Positions 1-8,971 are shown, counted from the stretch's first letter. The stretch: DNA of 64,000 bases from Kribbella sp. NBC_01245 (GCF_036226525.1 NZ_CP108487.1:7564001-7628000); one strand, 5' to 3'. A program made the numbers and translations. The notes: generated from the sequence alone by a model not told the origin.

Positions 1-1169
1 TGTCCCTTCGCCAGCCGGTGGATCAACCGGTCGCTCCCGAGATACCGGCCGTCGACGTCGTTGAAGATGTTCGGCTGCAGCATCGCGTGGTAGAGCGCGG
101 TGTAGAACGTCGACCGCTGATCCGCCGTACCACCGCCGATCCGCACAGCCTTCAGCTCGTTGTTCCACTGGCGATAGCCGTCGGCCGCTACGCCTTCGAC
201 CGTCGCGTCCTTGCGGAGTTCCGCCGCTCGGTTGAGCTCGGCGCCGGCCAGGCTGACGTACGAGATGCCGATCTTCATCCGCACGGCCGAGCCCGGGGCG
301 AAGCCGACGTACCCGCCCGAGCCCTTGCCGGCCCGGTCGGCGCCGGTCGCGTAGCCCTCGCCACCCGTGGTGTGCAGACTGCCCGGAGTGAGGGTGCGGT
401 CCTTCCAGGTGCCGGAGGCAACGATCGGCTGGTCGAACGACGCGCTGAAGTGGAGCCGGTAGTAGGAGCGCCGGTTGTTGGTGCCGCCGTTCGCGCGCCG
501 GCCGCAGAAGGCGCCGGTCAGGACGGACCCGGTGACCTTGCGGCCGGCCGGGTCGATGGTGATCTCGGCGTCCTCGCTGCCGTTGAGAGAGTTCGAGACC
601 CGGAAGAGCAGGTTCGCCGGTTTGCCCGCGGGGAAGCCGAATTCGCCGACTCCCGCGCGCGTGGTGACCGCGAGATCGGTGGTCACGCCCGAGTCGAGCT
701 TGACCGAATACCTGCCGGGCTTGGCGGATTCCTCCGCGTGGCTGAAGTTGTTCGCGTACTTGGCGTCGGTGGTATCACCCGTCGGGGACGAGTCGACCTC
801 ACCGGCGTACGGCATGATCGGTACGTCGCCGGCGGCACCCGGATTGCAGCCGGCGCCGTTGACGTGGGTGAGGGAGAACCCGCGCACCCGCGTCACGTCG
901 TACTGGTACCCGTTGGCCGCGCCCGTGCTGGTCTGATCCCCGCGAGTACTCGTCGGACTCCACGAGATCATCCCGAACGGCCGAACCGCGCCCGGCCACG
1001 TATTGCCATCCCGCCGCGACCCGACGAACGGATCGACGTACGACGCGAGGTCCTCCTGCCCGTACGACGCTTCGCCGTACGTCGTCGTGAGCTCTGCGGG
1101 TGGTGCCGCGGTGGCGGGTAGTACCGGCGTCAAGAGCAAGAGGGCGAGACCAGCGGCGACGATACGCAT
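1..1169 (-). CDS. Secreted GH92 family glycosidase (alpha-mannosidase-like), C-terminus outside window
   Basis: Reads from the ATG at 1169 leftwards off the window edge; about 389 codons are present. A signal peptide is visible (MRIVAAGLALLLLTP then an Ala-rich cleavage region). Next come the hallmarks of the GH92 N-terminal domain: YVDPFVGS, GNTWPGAVRPFGM, a GYQYD segment and FSLTHVNGAGC around residues 45-110. GH92 enzymes are Ca-dependent exo-alpha-mannosidases of about 750 aa or more, so roughly half the protein, including the catalytic C-terminal domain, is missing here. A GGAAGGA ribosome site lies about 11 nt before the ATG. It is expected to act outside the cell on mannose-containing glycans. 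The two-component system lies 68 bp upstream on the same strand, so co-transcription is possible. Family call is firm; linkage specificity is unknown. Confidence 0.85.
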   Translation of the reverse strand, partial: MRIVAAGLALLLLTPVLPATAAPPAELTTTYGEASYGQEDLASYVDPFVGSRRDGNTWPGAVRPFGMISWSPTSTRGDQTSTGAANGYQYDVTRVRGFSLTHVNGAGCNPGAAGDVPIMPYAGEVDSSPTGDTTDAKYANNFSHAEESAKPGRYSVKLDSGVTTDLAVTTRAGVGEFGFPAGKPANLLFRVSNSLNGSEDAEITIDPAGRKVTGSVLTGAFCGRRANGGTNNRRSYYRLHFSASFDQPIVASGTWKDRTLTPGSLHTTGGEGYATGADRAGKGSGGYVGFAPGSAVRMKIGISYVSLAGAELNRAAELRKDATVEGVAADGYRQWNNELKAVRIGGGTADQRSTFYTALYHAMLQPNIFNDVDGRYLGSDRLIHRLAKG

Positions 1170-1237
1170 GCGTCATTCATTCCTTCCGTGGCGGGCGGAC
1201 TCACCCACGCTAATGCGAATGAATGAACGAGAGTTGA

Positions 1238-1915
1238 TTAGCGCGCGTCGTCCAGAAGACCGGCATCGTGCACGAGCAGGGCGATCTGGACCCGGTTGTT
1301 CAGGTCGAGCTTGCTCAGGATCCGGGACACGTGCGTCTTGACCGTCGGCACGCTGAGATAGAGCGTCGCGCTGATCTCGGCGTTGGATTTGCCCTCGCCC
1401 ACCGCCACGGCGATCTCGCGCTCGCGGGCGTTCAACAGGTCGAGCCGCTCGTCCGCACGCGCCTTGCGCTGGTCCTGCCCGGACGCCGCCACCCGCTTCA
1501 TCAGCCGCCGCGTCACCACCGGCGAAAGCACCGGTTGACCCGACGCCACCCGCCGTACGGCCTCGACGATCTCGGCCGGCGGCGTGTCCTTGAGCACGAA
1601 CCCGGCCGCGCCCGCGCGCAACGCCCGCAGCACGTGCTCATCGGCGTCGAACGTGGTGAGGATGACGACCTCCGGCGCACCCGGACGCGATCGGACCACC
1701 TCGGTGGCGGTCAGGCCGTCCATATTCGGCATCCGGATGTCCATCAGGATCACGTCGGGGGAGTGCCGCTCGATCAACGCCGGCACCCCGCGCCCGTCGC
1801 CGGCCTCGCCCACCACCCGGATGTCGTCCGCGCCCTTGAGCATCATCACCAGGCCGGCGCGCAGCAGCGGGTCGTCGTCCACGATCAGGACCCGGATCAC
1901 GGGTGTCTCGGTCAT
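1238..1915 (-). CDS. NarL/LuxR-family response regulator
   Basis: A 225-aa regulator with an N-terminal receiver domain (acidic DDD cluster near residues 13-15, phospho-acceptor Asp59 in ILMDIRMPNMDG, switch Lys in VLKDT). The C-terminal LuxR-type helix-turn-helix contains LNAREREIAVAVGEGKSN and VKTHVSRILSKL. The start at 1915 is chosen because its ATG overlaps the stop of the upstream histidine kinase gene (ATGA); an in-frame start 24 nt further upstream would lie inside the kinase. The kinase phosphorylates this protein, which then binds promoters. The target is not visible, though the adjacent GH92 gene is a candidate. Confidence 0.93.
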   Translation of the reverse strand: MTETPVIRVLIVDDDPLLRAGLVMMLKGADDIRVVGEAGDGRGVPALIERHSPDVILMDIRMPNMDGLTATEVVRSRPGAPEVVILTTFDADEHVLRALRAGAAGFVLKDTPPAEIVEAVRRVASGQPVLSPVVTRRLMKRVAASGQDQRKARADERLDLLNAREREIAVAVGEGKSNAEISATLYLSVPTVKTHVSRILSKLDLNNRVQIALLVHDAGLLDDAR

Positions 1916-3087
1916 GCCGGCCACGGTAGCCACACCCACAGCCGGAACTCGCCATCACCCGTCCGCCCGTGCTCGATCCGCCCGTCCGCCAGCTTGGCCC
2001 GCTCGGCCAATCCGACCAGCCCCTGCCCGCCGTCGGTCCGCGGCGCGGATGGCACCGAGTTCAGGACCTCGATCGTCAACCCGTCTCCTGGTACGCCGTT
2101 GAGCTGGATCCGGACCGGCTGGCCCGGTGCGTGCTTGAGCGCATTCGTCAGCCCTTCCTGCACCACCCGGTACGCCGTACGCCCGACGTGATCCGGAATG
2201 TTGCCGGGCGCATCGATCCGCAGGTCGACCACCATGCCGGCCTGGCGCGAACTCTCCACCAGGGCGGGCAGATCCGCGAACATCGGCTGCGGCAGCTCCC
2301 CGACAGGCGCCCGCAGTACGCCGATGACCTCGCGCAGATCCTGGAGCGCGTGGTGCGCGCTGGCCCGGATGATCTCGGCCGCGCCGGCGATCTCGCTGGT
2401 AGGCGCATGCGGCCGATAAGCGAGCGCGCCCGCGTGCACGCTGAGCAGGGACAACCGGTGCCCGAGTACGTCGTGCATCTCCCGGGCGATCTCCTCCCGG
2501 GCCCGGAGCTGCGCCTGCTCGGCCTGTAGGTGGGCGAAGTCCTCGGCTCGCTCGGCCCGCTCCTCCAGGGAGTAGACGAGCTGGCGGCGCGACCTCAGGA
2601 ACAAGCCCCACGCGGCGGCGCCGGAGTAGATGAACAGCGCGAAGACGCAGGTGAAGAGGAGGTCTTGAAAGCCGGTCGAGCGCAGATGCCAGCTGTAGAC
2701 GGCATAGAGCGGTAGCAGTGGCAGATTGAGCAGGGTGACGAGCGCAGTAGTCCGGAACGGCCGATGGATCGCCAGTGTGAAGATCGCGAACAGCGTCGCC
2801 ATCCACGCGGTATCGGAGAAGCTGCCCACCACTACCGTTGCGATCGCGATCTGCACCGGCCAGCGACGGCGGAAGAACAGCAGCAGGCAGGTGGCGAGCC
2901 CGATCCAGAGATCGATCGGCTCCACCCACCGGTAGGCGTACGGCGCGTTCGCGGCGTCGTTGTAGACGATCAGGCCCATCACGATCGAGATGACGACCAT
3001 CAACGTGTTCACGATGCCGTTGCGAACAGGCCGTCGTCTGCGCTCTACCGCCTTCCACTCCGTGGTCAGCTGTCCCGTACCCGCCAT
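1912..3087 (-). CDS. Sensor histidine kinase (HisKA_3 type)
   Basis: A 391-aa membrane sensor kinase. Residues about 25-165 hold several transmembrane helices with short loops and no large extracellular sensor. A coiled-coil stretch (residues 170-200) leads into the dimerisation/phospho-acceptor helix REEIAREMHDVLGH, with His205 the likely phosphorylated residue. The ATPase domain shows the N-box EGLTNALKHAPG and a G-box near GGQGLVGLAERA. This is the NarX/DesK-like class that pairs with NarL-type regulators. It overlaps the response regulator by 4 bp. Start at ATG 3087 gives the usual family length; longer in-frame extensions run into the divergent ACT gene. Confidence 0.92.
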   Translation of the reverse strand: MAGTGQLTTEWKAVERRRRPVRNGIVNTLMVVISIVMGLIVYNDAANAPYAYRWVEPIDLWIGLATCLLLFFRRRWPVQIAIATVVVGSFSDTAWMATLFAIFTLAIHRPFRTTALVTLLNLPLLPLYAVYSWHLRSTGFQDLLFTCVFALFIYSGAAAWGLFLRSRRQLVYSLEERAERAEDFAHLQAEQAQLRAREEIAREMHDVLGHRLSLLSVHAGALAYRPHAPTSEIAGAAEIIRASAHHALQDLREVIGVLRAPVGELPQPMFADLPALVESSRQAGMVVDLRIDAPGNIPDHVGRTAYRVVQEGLTNALKHAPGQPVRIQLNGVPGDGLTIEVLNSVPSAPRTDGGQGLVGLAERAKLADGRIEHGRTGDGEFRLWVWLPWPA

Positions 3088-3190
3088 GCGGTCGAATCTA
3101 GCCGTGCCACCGGCCGGATCAGCTCTTTCCGGGCTGTCCGGATACCGAAGTCGGAGTCGGTCGAGACTTTCGGACAGGTAGGTTTCAGGC

Positions 3191-3700
3191 ATGAACCAGC
3201 TCGCTGTCACCGTGATCGGCCCGGACCGCCCGGGCATCATCGCCGACGTCACCGGCGCGCTGGCCGGCGTCGGGGTCAACCTCGAAGACTCGACGATGAC
3301 CCTGCTGCGCGGGCATTTCGCGATGATGCTGGTCTGCACCGGCCCGGACGCCGACGCGGTCACCGAGGCGCTCGCGCCGCTCGGCGGCGAACTCGTGATC
3401 ACCGTGCGGGCGGTCGGCCCCGAGCAGACGCACGCCCCGGTCGGCCCGCCGTACATCTTGAGTGTGCACGGCGCCGACCGCCCGGGCATCGTCTCGGCGA
3501 TCACCCGGCTGATCGCGGCCGTAGGCGGTACCGTCACGGACCTGTCGACCCGGCTGAGCAGCACGCTGTACGTCCTGACCGCCGAGGTGGAACTGCCCGC
3601 CACCGTCGACGTCTCGGAGCTGACCGCCTCCCTCGAGGTGACCGGTGACGAACTCGGTGTGGGCGTGACCCTGCGCCCGGCCGAGAGCGACGACCTGTGA
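3191..3700 (+). CDS. Two-ACT-domain protein (GcvR-like)
   Basis: A 169-aa protein made of two ACT domains. Both begin with the characteristic DRPGI turn (GPDRPGIIADVTGAL near residue 10, GADRPGIVSAITRLI near residue 95). ACT domains bind amino acids. The closest architecture known to me is GcvR, a glycine-cleavage regulator, but no glycine-cleavage genes are nearby, so the function stays open. A TAGGTT hexamer lies 6 nt before the ATG and no clear Shine-Dalgarno is visible, suggesting a leaderless transcript. The 3' end overlaps the peptide deformylase start by 4 bp, so the two are translationally coupled. Confidence 0.85.
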   Translation: MNQLAVTVIGPDRPGIIADVTGALAGVGVNLEDSTMTLLRGHFAMMLVCTGPDADAVTEALAPLGGELVITVRAVGPEQTHAPVGPPYILSVHGADRPGIVSAITRLIAAVGGTVTDLSTRLSSTLYVLTAEVELPATVDVSELTASLEVTGDELGVGVTLRPAESDDL

Positions 3701-4263
3701 GCCTCGCCCACCTGAACCAGACCCTCGCCACCTGGAGCCCGGCCCAGCTCGGCCTGGCCGGCGACATCCTCGAGGTGGTCCAGGCCCCACACCCGGTGCT
3801 GGCCACCGAGGGTGCCGAGATCGACCCGGCCGACCCGGTGATGGTCGCCCTGGCCGCCGACCTGGTCGCCACCATGCGGGTCTCACCGGGCTGCGTCGGA
3901 TTGGCCGCGCCCCAGGTCGGCGTCGCGGCGCAGATGTTCGCGCTCGACGTCACCGGTCATCCGAAGACCCGCACGTGTCACGGCGTTTTCGTGCTCTGCA
4001 ACGCGGTCGTTGTCGAGGCCAGCCGCCAGGAGAAGGCCCGCGAAGGCTGCATGTCCGTCCCCGACCTCACCGGAGACGTGAAACGCGCCACCCGGCTGAC
4101 CGTCACCGGCCAACTCCCCGGCACGGCCGAATCCGTCACCATAAGCACCGACGCCTTCGAAGCCCGCGCCCTCCAGCACGAGATCGACCACTGCGCCGGC
4201 AAACTCTTCCTAGACCGAGTAGCCGGCGCCCACGCCATCTTCCCCCGCAAGGTCTACCTCTAG
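3697..4263 (+). CDS. def: Peptide deformylase
   Basis: A 188-aa deformylase that removes the N-formyl group from nascent proteins. All three family motifs are present: GCVGLAAPQ (residues 65-73), EGCMS (116-120; Cys118 metal ligand) and QHEIDH (160-165; two His metal ligands and catalytic Glu). EGCMS has Met where many members have Leu. The GTG start at 3697 overlaps the ACT-protein stop (GTGA). Paired with an ACT protein rather than the usual fmt gene, this may be a second deformylase copy; that is inference. Confidence 0.93.
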   Translation: MSLAHLNQTLATWSPAQLGLAGDILEVVQAPHPVLATEGAEIDPADPVMVALAADLVATMRVSPGCVGLAAPQVGVAAQMFALDVTGHPKTRTCHGVFVLCNAVVVEASRQEKAREGCMSVPDLTGDVKRATRLTVTGQLPGTAESVTISTDAFEARALQHEIDHCAGKLFLDRVAGAHAIFPRKVYL

Positions 4264-4285
4264 CCCCCGCGCTCCAAGTCCCTAC

Positions 4286-4330
4286 GCCCTGGTTCCCCGC
4301 GCCTTGGTTCCCGGCGCTCTGGTTCCCTGC
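4286..4330 (+). repeat. Three tandem 15-bp units
   Basis: Three imperfect 15-bp repeats with the pattern GcYcTGGTTCCCnGC stand head to tail between the peptide deformylase stop and tRNA-Leu. No coding role is evident. They may be a slippage product in the tRNA promoter region. Confidence 0.7.
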
Positions 4331-4368
4331 GCCGGAGCCCCGGCTGCCTTGTAAGGTACGAGGGCCGG

Positions 4369-4452
4369 GCCCGGGTGGCGGAACGGCAGACGCAGCGAGC
4401 TTAAACCTCGCGACCGAAAGGTATACGGGTTCGAATCCCGTCCCGGGCACCA
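4369..4452 (+). tRNA. tRNA-Leu (anticodon UAA)
   Basis: Class II tRNA cloverleaf. The 7-bp acceptor stem GCCCGGG (4369-4375) pairs with CCCGGGC (4442-4448). The anticodon stem GCGAG/CTCGC encloses the loop CTTAAAC, with anticodon TAA at 4402-4404. A long variable arm is typical of tRNA-Leu, and the T arm contains the GTTCGAATC element. A is the discriminator and CCA is encoded (4450-4452). The gene borders the less GC-rich segment that follows, but no duplicated 3' end was found further on. Confidence 0.95.
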
Positions 4453-4865
4453 CCACTTCTGACGCTCAGTCTGCAGCGACTTGCCGCAGACTTGGCTAGT
4501 CGCGTCTGCGCTTGAAGATCGCTCCCATGGCGGCGGCCATCGGGCGGCGACACCGCGCGGCAGAGCTTGCTCGCACATACGCATGTGCATGTGCAATCGA
4601 GCGAACAGTTATGACTAGTTTGAATTCCAACCAATATTTTGCGGGCATCCAACCGCGGTTCGGGATTCGTGACTCTTCCGTGGTTTGGTCCGGATTAGGC
4701 TCGGTTATGGCCCGTCAACGGGTCGCCCGTGACTGCCGTTTGCTTGGGAGGCCATGCCTCGCCTGGCGACGCGGCGATCAGCTCGCGGCTTCGGGCGAGG
4801 GGTGGGAGACTGAAGCGGTTTGTTGGCAGAGGATTGTTCGCCACTTTGGTCGCCCAGGAGACGCA
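4453..4865. other. Non-coding gap after tRNA-Leu
   Basis: About 410 bp with no convincing gene. An open frame continuous with the next gene exists, but its codons look random (Arg/Ala/Cys-rich) and it lacks a ribosome site. An AT-richer patch near 4575-4640 contains short alternating catg/catgtg runs. The promoter of the phosphatase-family gene must lie here. Confidence 0.5.
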
Positions 4866-5750
4866 ATGCATCCCGAGAAGCTATGGACCGACCTTGCGAC
4901 TGAGCTAATACATACGCTCAGCAGTTACCGCGCGCGTGTATCTGAGGTGGACATCCAGGAGAAAGCTGATCGCACGTTGCTCACGGACGCTGACTTGGCG
5001 GTCGAGGCGCTTGTCATTGACAAGATCCGTGATTGGGATTCCGAGGCGAAGGTCGTGGCTGAGGAATCGGGTACAGGCAGTTGGCGACCAGCTGAAGGTG
5101 ATGAACCGAAGCGAGTCTGGGTCATCGACCCGATTGATGGGACCGCTGAGTTCGTGCGTCCAGGTAGCGTCGAATTTTGCTCAGTTGTTTGCCTGCTGGA
5201 ACATCGCGAGCCGGTTGCTGCGCTAATTGTCGCTCCAGAGCTGGGGATAGGCCGCACGCCTGTCGTCGTACTTGCCTCGCGAGCTGAGGGAAAGATAACA
5301 GTCAACGGTCATCCAGCAATTCTCAATTCTGACCTGGAGCCAGCCCAAGCTGCTTCGGTGACCCGAAGTGCGAATACGGCGGCAAGATCGTATGAGTCAG
5401 AGATGCTTGAAGCGGGTTACAAGCTGAAAACTCGTACTACATCACAGACGCTGGACCTTCTTCGCACTGCGCTGGACCTCACGGAGGTTGCCGAAGATTC
5501 GCCCCGTTTCGATCTCTTCTACCGTCCCCAACAGAAGATCTGGGACGGGCTGGCCGGGTTGTGTCTCGGTGAGATCGCCGGTCTATTGTCTACAGACTTG
5601 GATGCTCGCAAGCGACTACCGGTATCCAGAGAAACACTTGCTCAACCTGAACCGACTTTCGAAAGCACCGTGATGGGCCGTCCGGAGGCAGTCAAGTGGT
5701 TCGTGGAGATAGCGCAGGACTCCCGCACAGAAGTACCGAAGTCCTCGTAG
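4866..5750 (+). CDS. Inositol monophosphatase / CysQ-family phosphatase
   Basis: A 294-aa member of the Mg-dependent, Li-sensitive phosphatase superfamily. Metal ligands are visible: EES at residues 66-68, the signature VIDPIDGT (86-93) and the C-terminal WD at 226-227 in KIWDGLAGL. Substrates in the family include inositol monophosphate, 3'-phosphoadenosine 5'-phosphate and fructose bisphosphate; the sequence does not decide among them. The ATG at 4866 is chosen because AGGAG lies 8 nt upstream and the fold begins soon after. The gene is visibly less GC-rich than its neighbours (many gat, gaa, cta codons), suggesting transfer. Its end overlaps the next gene by 55 bp. Confidence 0.82.
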   Translation: MHPEKLWTDLATELIHTLSSYRARVSEVDIQEKADRTLLTDADLAVEALVIDKIRDWDSEAKVVAEESGTGSWRPAEGDEPKRVWVIDPIDGTAEFVRPGSVEFCSVVCLLEHREPVAALIVAPELGIGRTPVVVLASRAEGKITVNGHPAILNSDLEPAQAASVTRSANTAARSYESEMLEAGYKLKTRTTSQTLDLLRTALDLTEVAEDSPRFDLFYRPQQKIWDGLAGLCLGEIAGLLSTDLDARKRLPVSRETLAQPEPTFESTVMGRPEAVKWFVEIAQDSRTEVPKSS

Positions 5751-6979
5751 ATGTCACGTCGATTATTGGCGCTGAGGAGTTCATCGCTGCTCAGAATCGA
5801 GGTCAGCAACCTAAAGATCCTTTCGCGCGCCAAGTATTCGTTGAGCTCATCCAGTCGCTAATTTTCATGTCGAAGGTGTGGGTCGCCCACCCCGTCCACG
5901 CCGCGCCGGTTCCAGAGCACTTCGGCAGCAAGCCCTATTTGCTTCGCGCGCTCGCCGACGCCGGCCTCCTGCACCCACTCCACCTGGATGCAGTTGAGAT
6001 GGATGCGGCCCACGCCGCTGAGGATTCCGCTCTCCGCGACCTTCAGAGTTGGCAAGGCAACAAGAGCTTGGCGCAGTTCATCGAGCAAGCTTTGATCTGC
6101 GACGACGTGCAGCCGTGGGCTGGCAACTCGCTGTCCAAGCGAGTACAGGACTGGTCTACGTTTCAGGCCGCTAATGTTCGTGTTCCCGGACATCACGATG
6201 ATCGCATCACCACATCTGATGGCATCGAGGATGACCCGTTCGGCGCGTGGGCGAGGGCAGCATCCATCGTGTTACGTGGTCCGTTGCAGTCCATGGCCCA
6301 GCCAGGTGAAGAGCCGTACGTGGCCGCAACCCTTGCACGTGGCCTGAAATATCGATGCCGCGCGGACGCGGTCAGGCTGTCATACCAGGCCCACCCGATG
6401 CGCCGCGACTTCCTCCTTACCTTCGATCTGACTCGCGAAGGCGCCAGTGAGCGCGTCGTCCTCGACGTGATCAAGGCGATTCGTGGCATCCACCGCTCCC
6501 TGGCGACAGCCGCCAGTGAGAGCGACACCCATCGCGTGCAACTGCTCGAACTGGAGTTGCCGCTGCTCGGCGGACGGCTCTGGGGGGCGGACGAGGTCGG
6601 CAACCTGGGCGAAGGAGAATGGATTGACCTCATAGTCAGCCGGATCGCGGACTATCGAGAACGGGCTGCTGACCTGCGCAGAGCCGTCGCGCGGTGTGTA
6701 ACCGACGAAGACTACTTGCGGCTTGCCCGTGATATCGACGGTGCGAAAAGGCAACTTCTCGAACGGCTCGGCCTTCGCAGAGTGGCACTATCTGCGGTCG
6801 AAGAAGATCTCGTCAACGGTGTGGCGTCTGTCGCCGAGTCCGTTCCGGGCGTGCCGAAGGTGTCGGGCATCTGGCTCGGCGCGAGGACTGTGGGCAAGCA
6901 ACTTTCGTCCACCGGCACACCTGTGCAGCGTTTCCTCTATAAGGAGTTTTTCCGGGCGTGGAAGCGCGCTGGTCGCTGA
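5696..6979 (+). CDS. Unknown protein (427 aa), coupled to the phosphatase gene
   Basis: I do not recognise this family. It starts at GTG 5696 inside the end of the phosphatase gene, and GGAGG at 5684-5688 with 7-nt spacing supports that start. The N-terminus has a beta-strand-like segment (VLVDVTSIIGAEEF), with HPVHAAPVP further on. The middle is rich in charged alpha-helical stretches. Residues about 280-365 look like a helical bundle (DLIVSRIADYRERAADLRRA). The C-terminus is basic (FLYKEFFRAWKRAGR). There is no signal peptide or clear membrane helix. The long overlap implies co-translation and a joint role with the phosphatase-family enzyme. Confidence 0.75.
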   Translation: MVRGDSAGLPHRSTEVLVDVTSIIGAEEFIAAQNRGQQPKDPFARQVFVELIQSLIFMSKVWVAHPVHAAPVPEHFGSKPYLLRALADAGLLHPLHLDAVEMDAAHAAEDSALRDLQSWQGNKSLAQFIEQALICDDVQPWAGNSLSKRVQDWSTFQAANVRVPGHHDDRITTSDGIEDDPFGAWARAASIVLRGPLQSMAQPGEEPYVAATLARGLKYRCRADAVRLSYQAHPMRRDFLLTFDLTREGASERVVLDVIKAIRGIHRSLATAASESDTHRVQLLELELPLLGGRLWGADEVGNLGEGEWIDLIVSRIADYRERAADLRRAVARCVTDEDYLRLARDIDGAKRQLLERLGLRRVALSAVEEDLVNGVASVAESVPGVPKVSGIWLGARTVGKQLSSTGTPVQRFLYKEFFRAWKRAGR

Positions 6980-7051
6980 CGCCCTGCGTCAGCGACCGAA
7001 CTCCCCGCTACCTCGCCGACCCGAGCCCAACTTGCTTGCTGCGGCACATGA

Positions 7052-7104
7052 CAAGGGGTGCTGTCGCGGACGTGTGGGGGAGTCGTGGCGGCAGCACCCC
7101 TTTG
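7052..7104. terminator. Hairpin between convergent genes
   Basis: CAAGGGGTGCTG at 7052-7063 pairs with CAGCACCCCTTTG at 7092-7104. It lies just after the stop at 6979 and could terminate the phosphatase/unknown operon. Confidence 0.5.
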
Positions 7105-7122
7105 CAAAGCCGTTGGCGGCGA

Positions 7123-7142
7123 CCCGAGCGCGGCGGCTCGGG
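7123..7142. terminator. Short GC-rich hairpin
   Basis: CCCGAGC (7123-7129) pairs with GCTCGGG (7136-7142) around a 6-nt loop. It sits immediately 3' of the secreted-protein gene that ends at 7150, so it may serve as that gene's terminator. Confidence 0.5.
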
Positions 7143-7149
7143 GATCAGG

Positions 7150-7542
7150 TCAGAAGCGCTTGGTGTATTTGGTGCCGCGGAGGTAGATCTTGACGCCGTC
7201 GGGCTGCGAGGAGCTGTGGCCGAAGGAGTACTTGCCGATGTTGCGGATGCTGGTCTTACCGGCGGCGACCTCTACGTAGTCGAAGTCCGACTGGTGGTCG
7301 CGCACGATCGAGTACTTGATCCGGTTGGCGCAGGTGTTGGCGACCCTGACCTGCCACTTCGGGTCGGACCAGCCGCTGTTGTTCAGCTTGGTGCGGGTGG
7401 CTTTCACGCAAGACGGCCACGCGGTGATGGCGGTCGGGCTCGCGATCTGGGTCGGGCTGGTGGCCGAGCCGGTGGCAGCCTGCGCGGACAGCGGGGCGGC
7501 GACAAACGTGGTGCCCAGGGCCAGGATGGCGAGGACTCGCAT
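7150..7542 (-). CDS. Small secreted protein of unknown function
   Basis: A 130-aa protein with a clear signal peptide (MRVLAILALGTTFVAAPLSAQA). The mature part has two Cys (WPSCVKA and ANTCANR) that may form a disulfide and looks like a small beta-rich extracellular domain. The start at 7542 is chosen because GAAAGGAA precedes it and the signal peptide begins there. No enzyme motif is seen. Confidence 0.75.
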   Translation of the reverse strand: MRVLAILALGTTFVAAPLSAQAATGSATSPTQIASPTAITAWPSCVKATRTKLNNSGWSDPKWQVRVANTCANRIKYSIVRDHQSDFDYVEVAAGKTSIRNIGKYSFGHSSSQPDGVKIYLRGTKYTKRF

Positions 7543-7798
7543 CGGGTTCCTTTCGGTAGACGTTCGCCGGATCACGGCGAATTCTTTCGAATGCATTCTG
7601 TCGCGGCATAGGTCCAGCCGCCGCCGCTCTGGCCGGTTCCTGCCTTCGTTGACCGGCTCGCCAGCGGTCGGATAGCCTCACGGGTGCGTGGCCGGGGCCG
7701 CGTCGAGACTCGCCGGAAGGCTGGAAGCCACCCCGATTTGAGGAGTCCATCACGCGCTCCCTTGGCCTGTGCGAGTCCAGGCTTTGAGAGGACGCGCT

Positions 7799-8962
7799 GT
7801 GAGATTTCTGCCTGACAAGCCGAGCGTTGGATTTCTGCGCAAAGAGGCCAAGGACCTGCTTGCCGCACTCCGTGAATCCAGCCCCGACACATCGCTCGCG
7901 GTTGCCCAGCAGGCGCTGGCTTCCCAGTACGGCATGCGTGATTGGGCCGAGCTGAAGTCCGAGGCCGAGCGACGTGCCGCCGAGCTGCCGGTCGTACCTC
8001 ACGGGCTTGCCGACGCGCTGGCCGCAGCCTTTGGCCTCGGCGAGGTCGCGAACGCGGCAACGCCCGTCTCGTTCACTCCGATGGGCCGCTGCTGGTCGAT
8101 CACCACTGACCGCGGTCGGTGGCTGGCCGTCACGGTCTATCCCTGGATCACCGATGCGCAGGCCGAAGTCGGTACTCGGCTGCGCGATGCCGCGGTCGCC
8201 GCCGGTATCGCCGCTCCGACCCCGGTGCGCAGTCCCGAAGGTCGGCTGATCGAGAACGTGCAGGGACAGAACTGGCGGATTCACGAGTGGATCGAGGTCG
8301 GTCCATCGCCGGTTCGCCCAACACCGGTCGCCGTGGCTCGCCGGATCGGCTCGGTCTTCGGGACGCTGCACTCTCTCGCCATCCCGAGTGAAGCGCCCAT
8401 CAATCCGTACCTGACCTCGCGGCGGTCCGACGCCGAATGGGAGGCCCTCGTCGATCGAGCCCGCGCCGCCCAGAAGCCGTGGGCCGAACAGCTCGCCCGA
8501 ACCCTTCCCGCGTTGTTGGACCTGCGCACGATAGAGGCCGATGTCGACGGCGACGAGGTCATCCTCTGCAACTGCAACCTCATCCCCGAACACGTACGCA
8601 TCGGCCACAACGACGCGCTCGTGGTCACCGAATGGGACTTCGCTGGCTCCCTCACACCCCGGCTCGAACTCGGCTACGCGCTCGCCCACTGGACCCTGCG
8701 CCCATCGATCAACGGCACGACGGTCACTGCGTTCCGCGAGGGGTACGTCGATGCCGCCGGCCGATGGCCCGAACTCGAGCTCGCGTCATTCGCCGTCGCC
8801 GCAACCGGCTGGCTCAACTGGACGTACAACACGATCTGCGAAGCCCTCAACCCGGCCGACCCCGACCAGGCAGCCCTCGCCGACCGCGGGACCGCCGACC
8901 TCCTCAATCAACCCATGACCCGCTCCGCCCTACAACACCTCCTAACCGTGCTCGACTCCTAG
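7799..8962 (+). CDS. Aminoglycoside-phosphotransferase-like kinase with N-terminal helical domain
   Basis: A 387-aa protein. Residues 1-50 (FLRKEAKDLLAALRE...QYGMRDWAELKSEAE) resemble the short helical module found ahead of ankyrin- or kinase-like proteins in actinomycetes. The rest follows the APH/choline-kinase fold: catalytic-loop-like region CNCNLIPEHVRIGHNDALVVTEWDFAG (split here as CNCNLIPEHV and VVTEWDFAG), where the final Asp takes the place of the metal-binding Asp. The classic HGDLxxxN is altered, so activity is uncertain. GAGAGGA lies 6 nt before GTG 7799. Confidence 0.68.
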   Translation: MRFLPDKPSVGFLRKEAKDLLAALRESSPDTSLAVAQQALASQYGMRDWAELKSEAERRAAELPVVPHGLADALAAAFGLGEVANAATPVSFTPMGRCWSITTDRGRWLAVTVYPWITDAQAEVGTRLRDAAVAAGIAAPTPVRSPEGRLIENVQGQNWRIHEWIEVGPSPVRPTPVAVARRIGSVFGTLHSLAIPSEAPINPYLTSRRSDAEWEALVDRARAAQKPWAEQLARTLPALLDLRTIEADVDGDEVILCNCNLIPEHVRIGHNDALVVTEWDFAGSLTPRLELGYALAHWTLRPSINGTTVTAFREGYVDAAGRWPELELASFAVAATGWLNWTYNTICEALNPADPDQAALADRGTADLLNQPMTRSALQHLLTVLDS

Positions 8963-8971
8963 CGGTCCCCG

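Noticed and set aside
4369..7149. Genomic island integrated at tRNA-Leu
   Set aside because: Composition and position fit, but no copy of the tRNA 3' end is found downstream and there is no integrase, so island status stays unproven.
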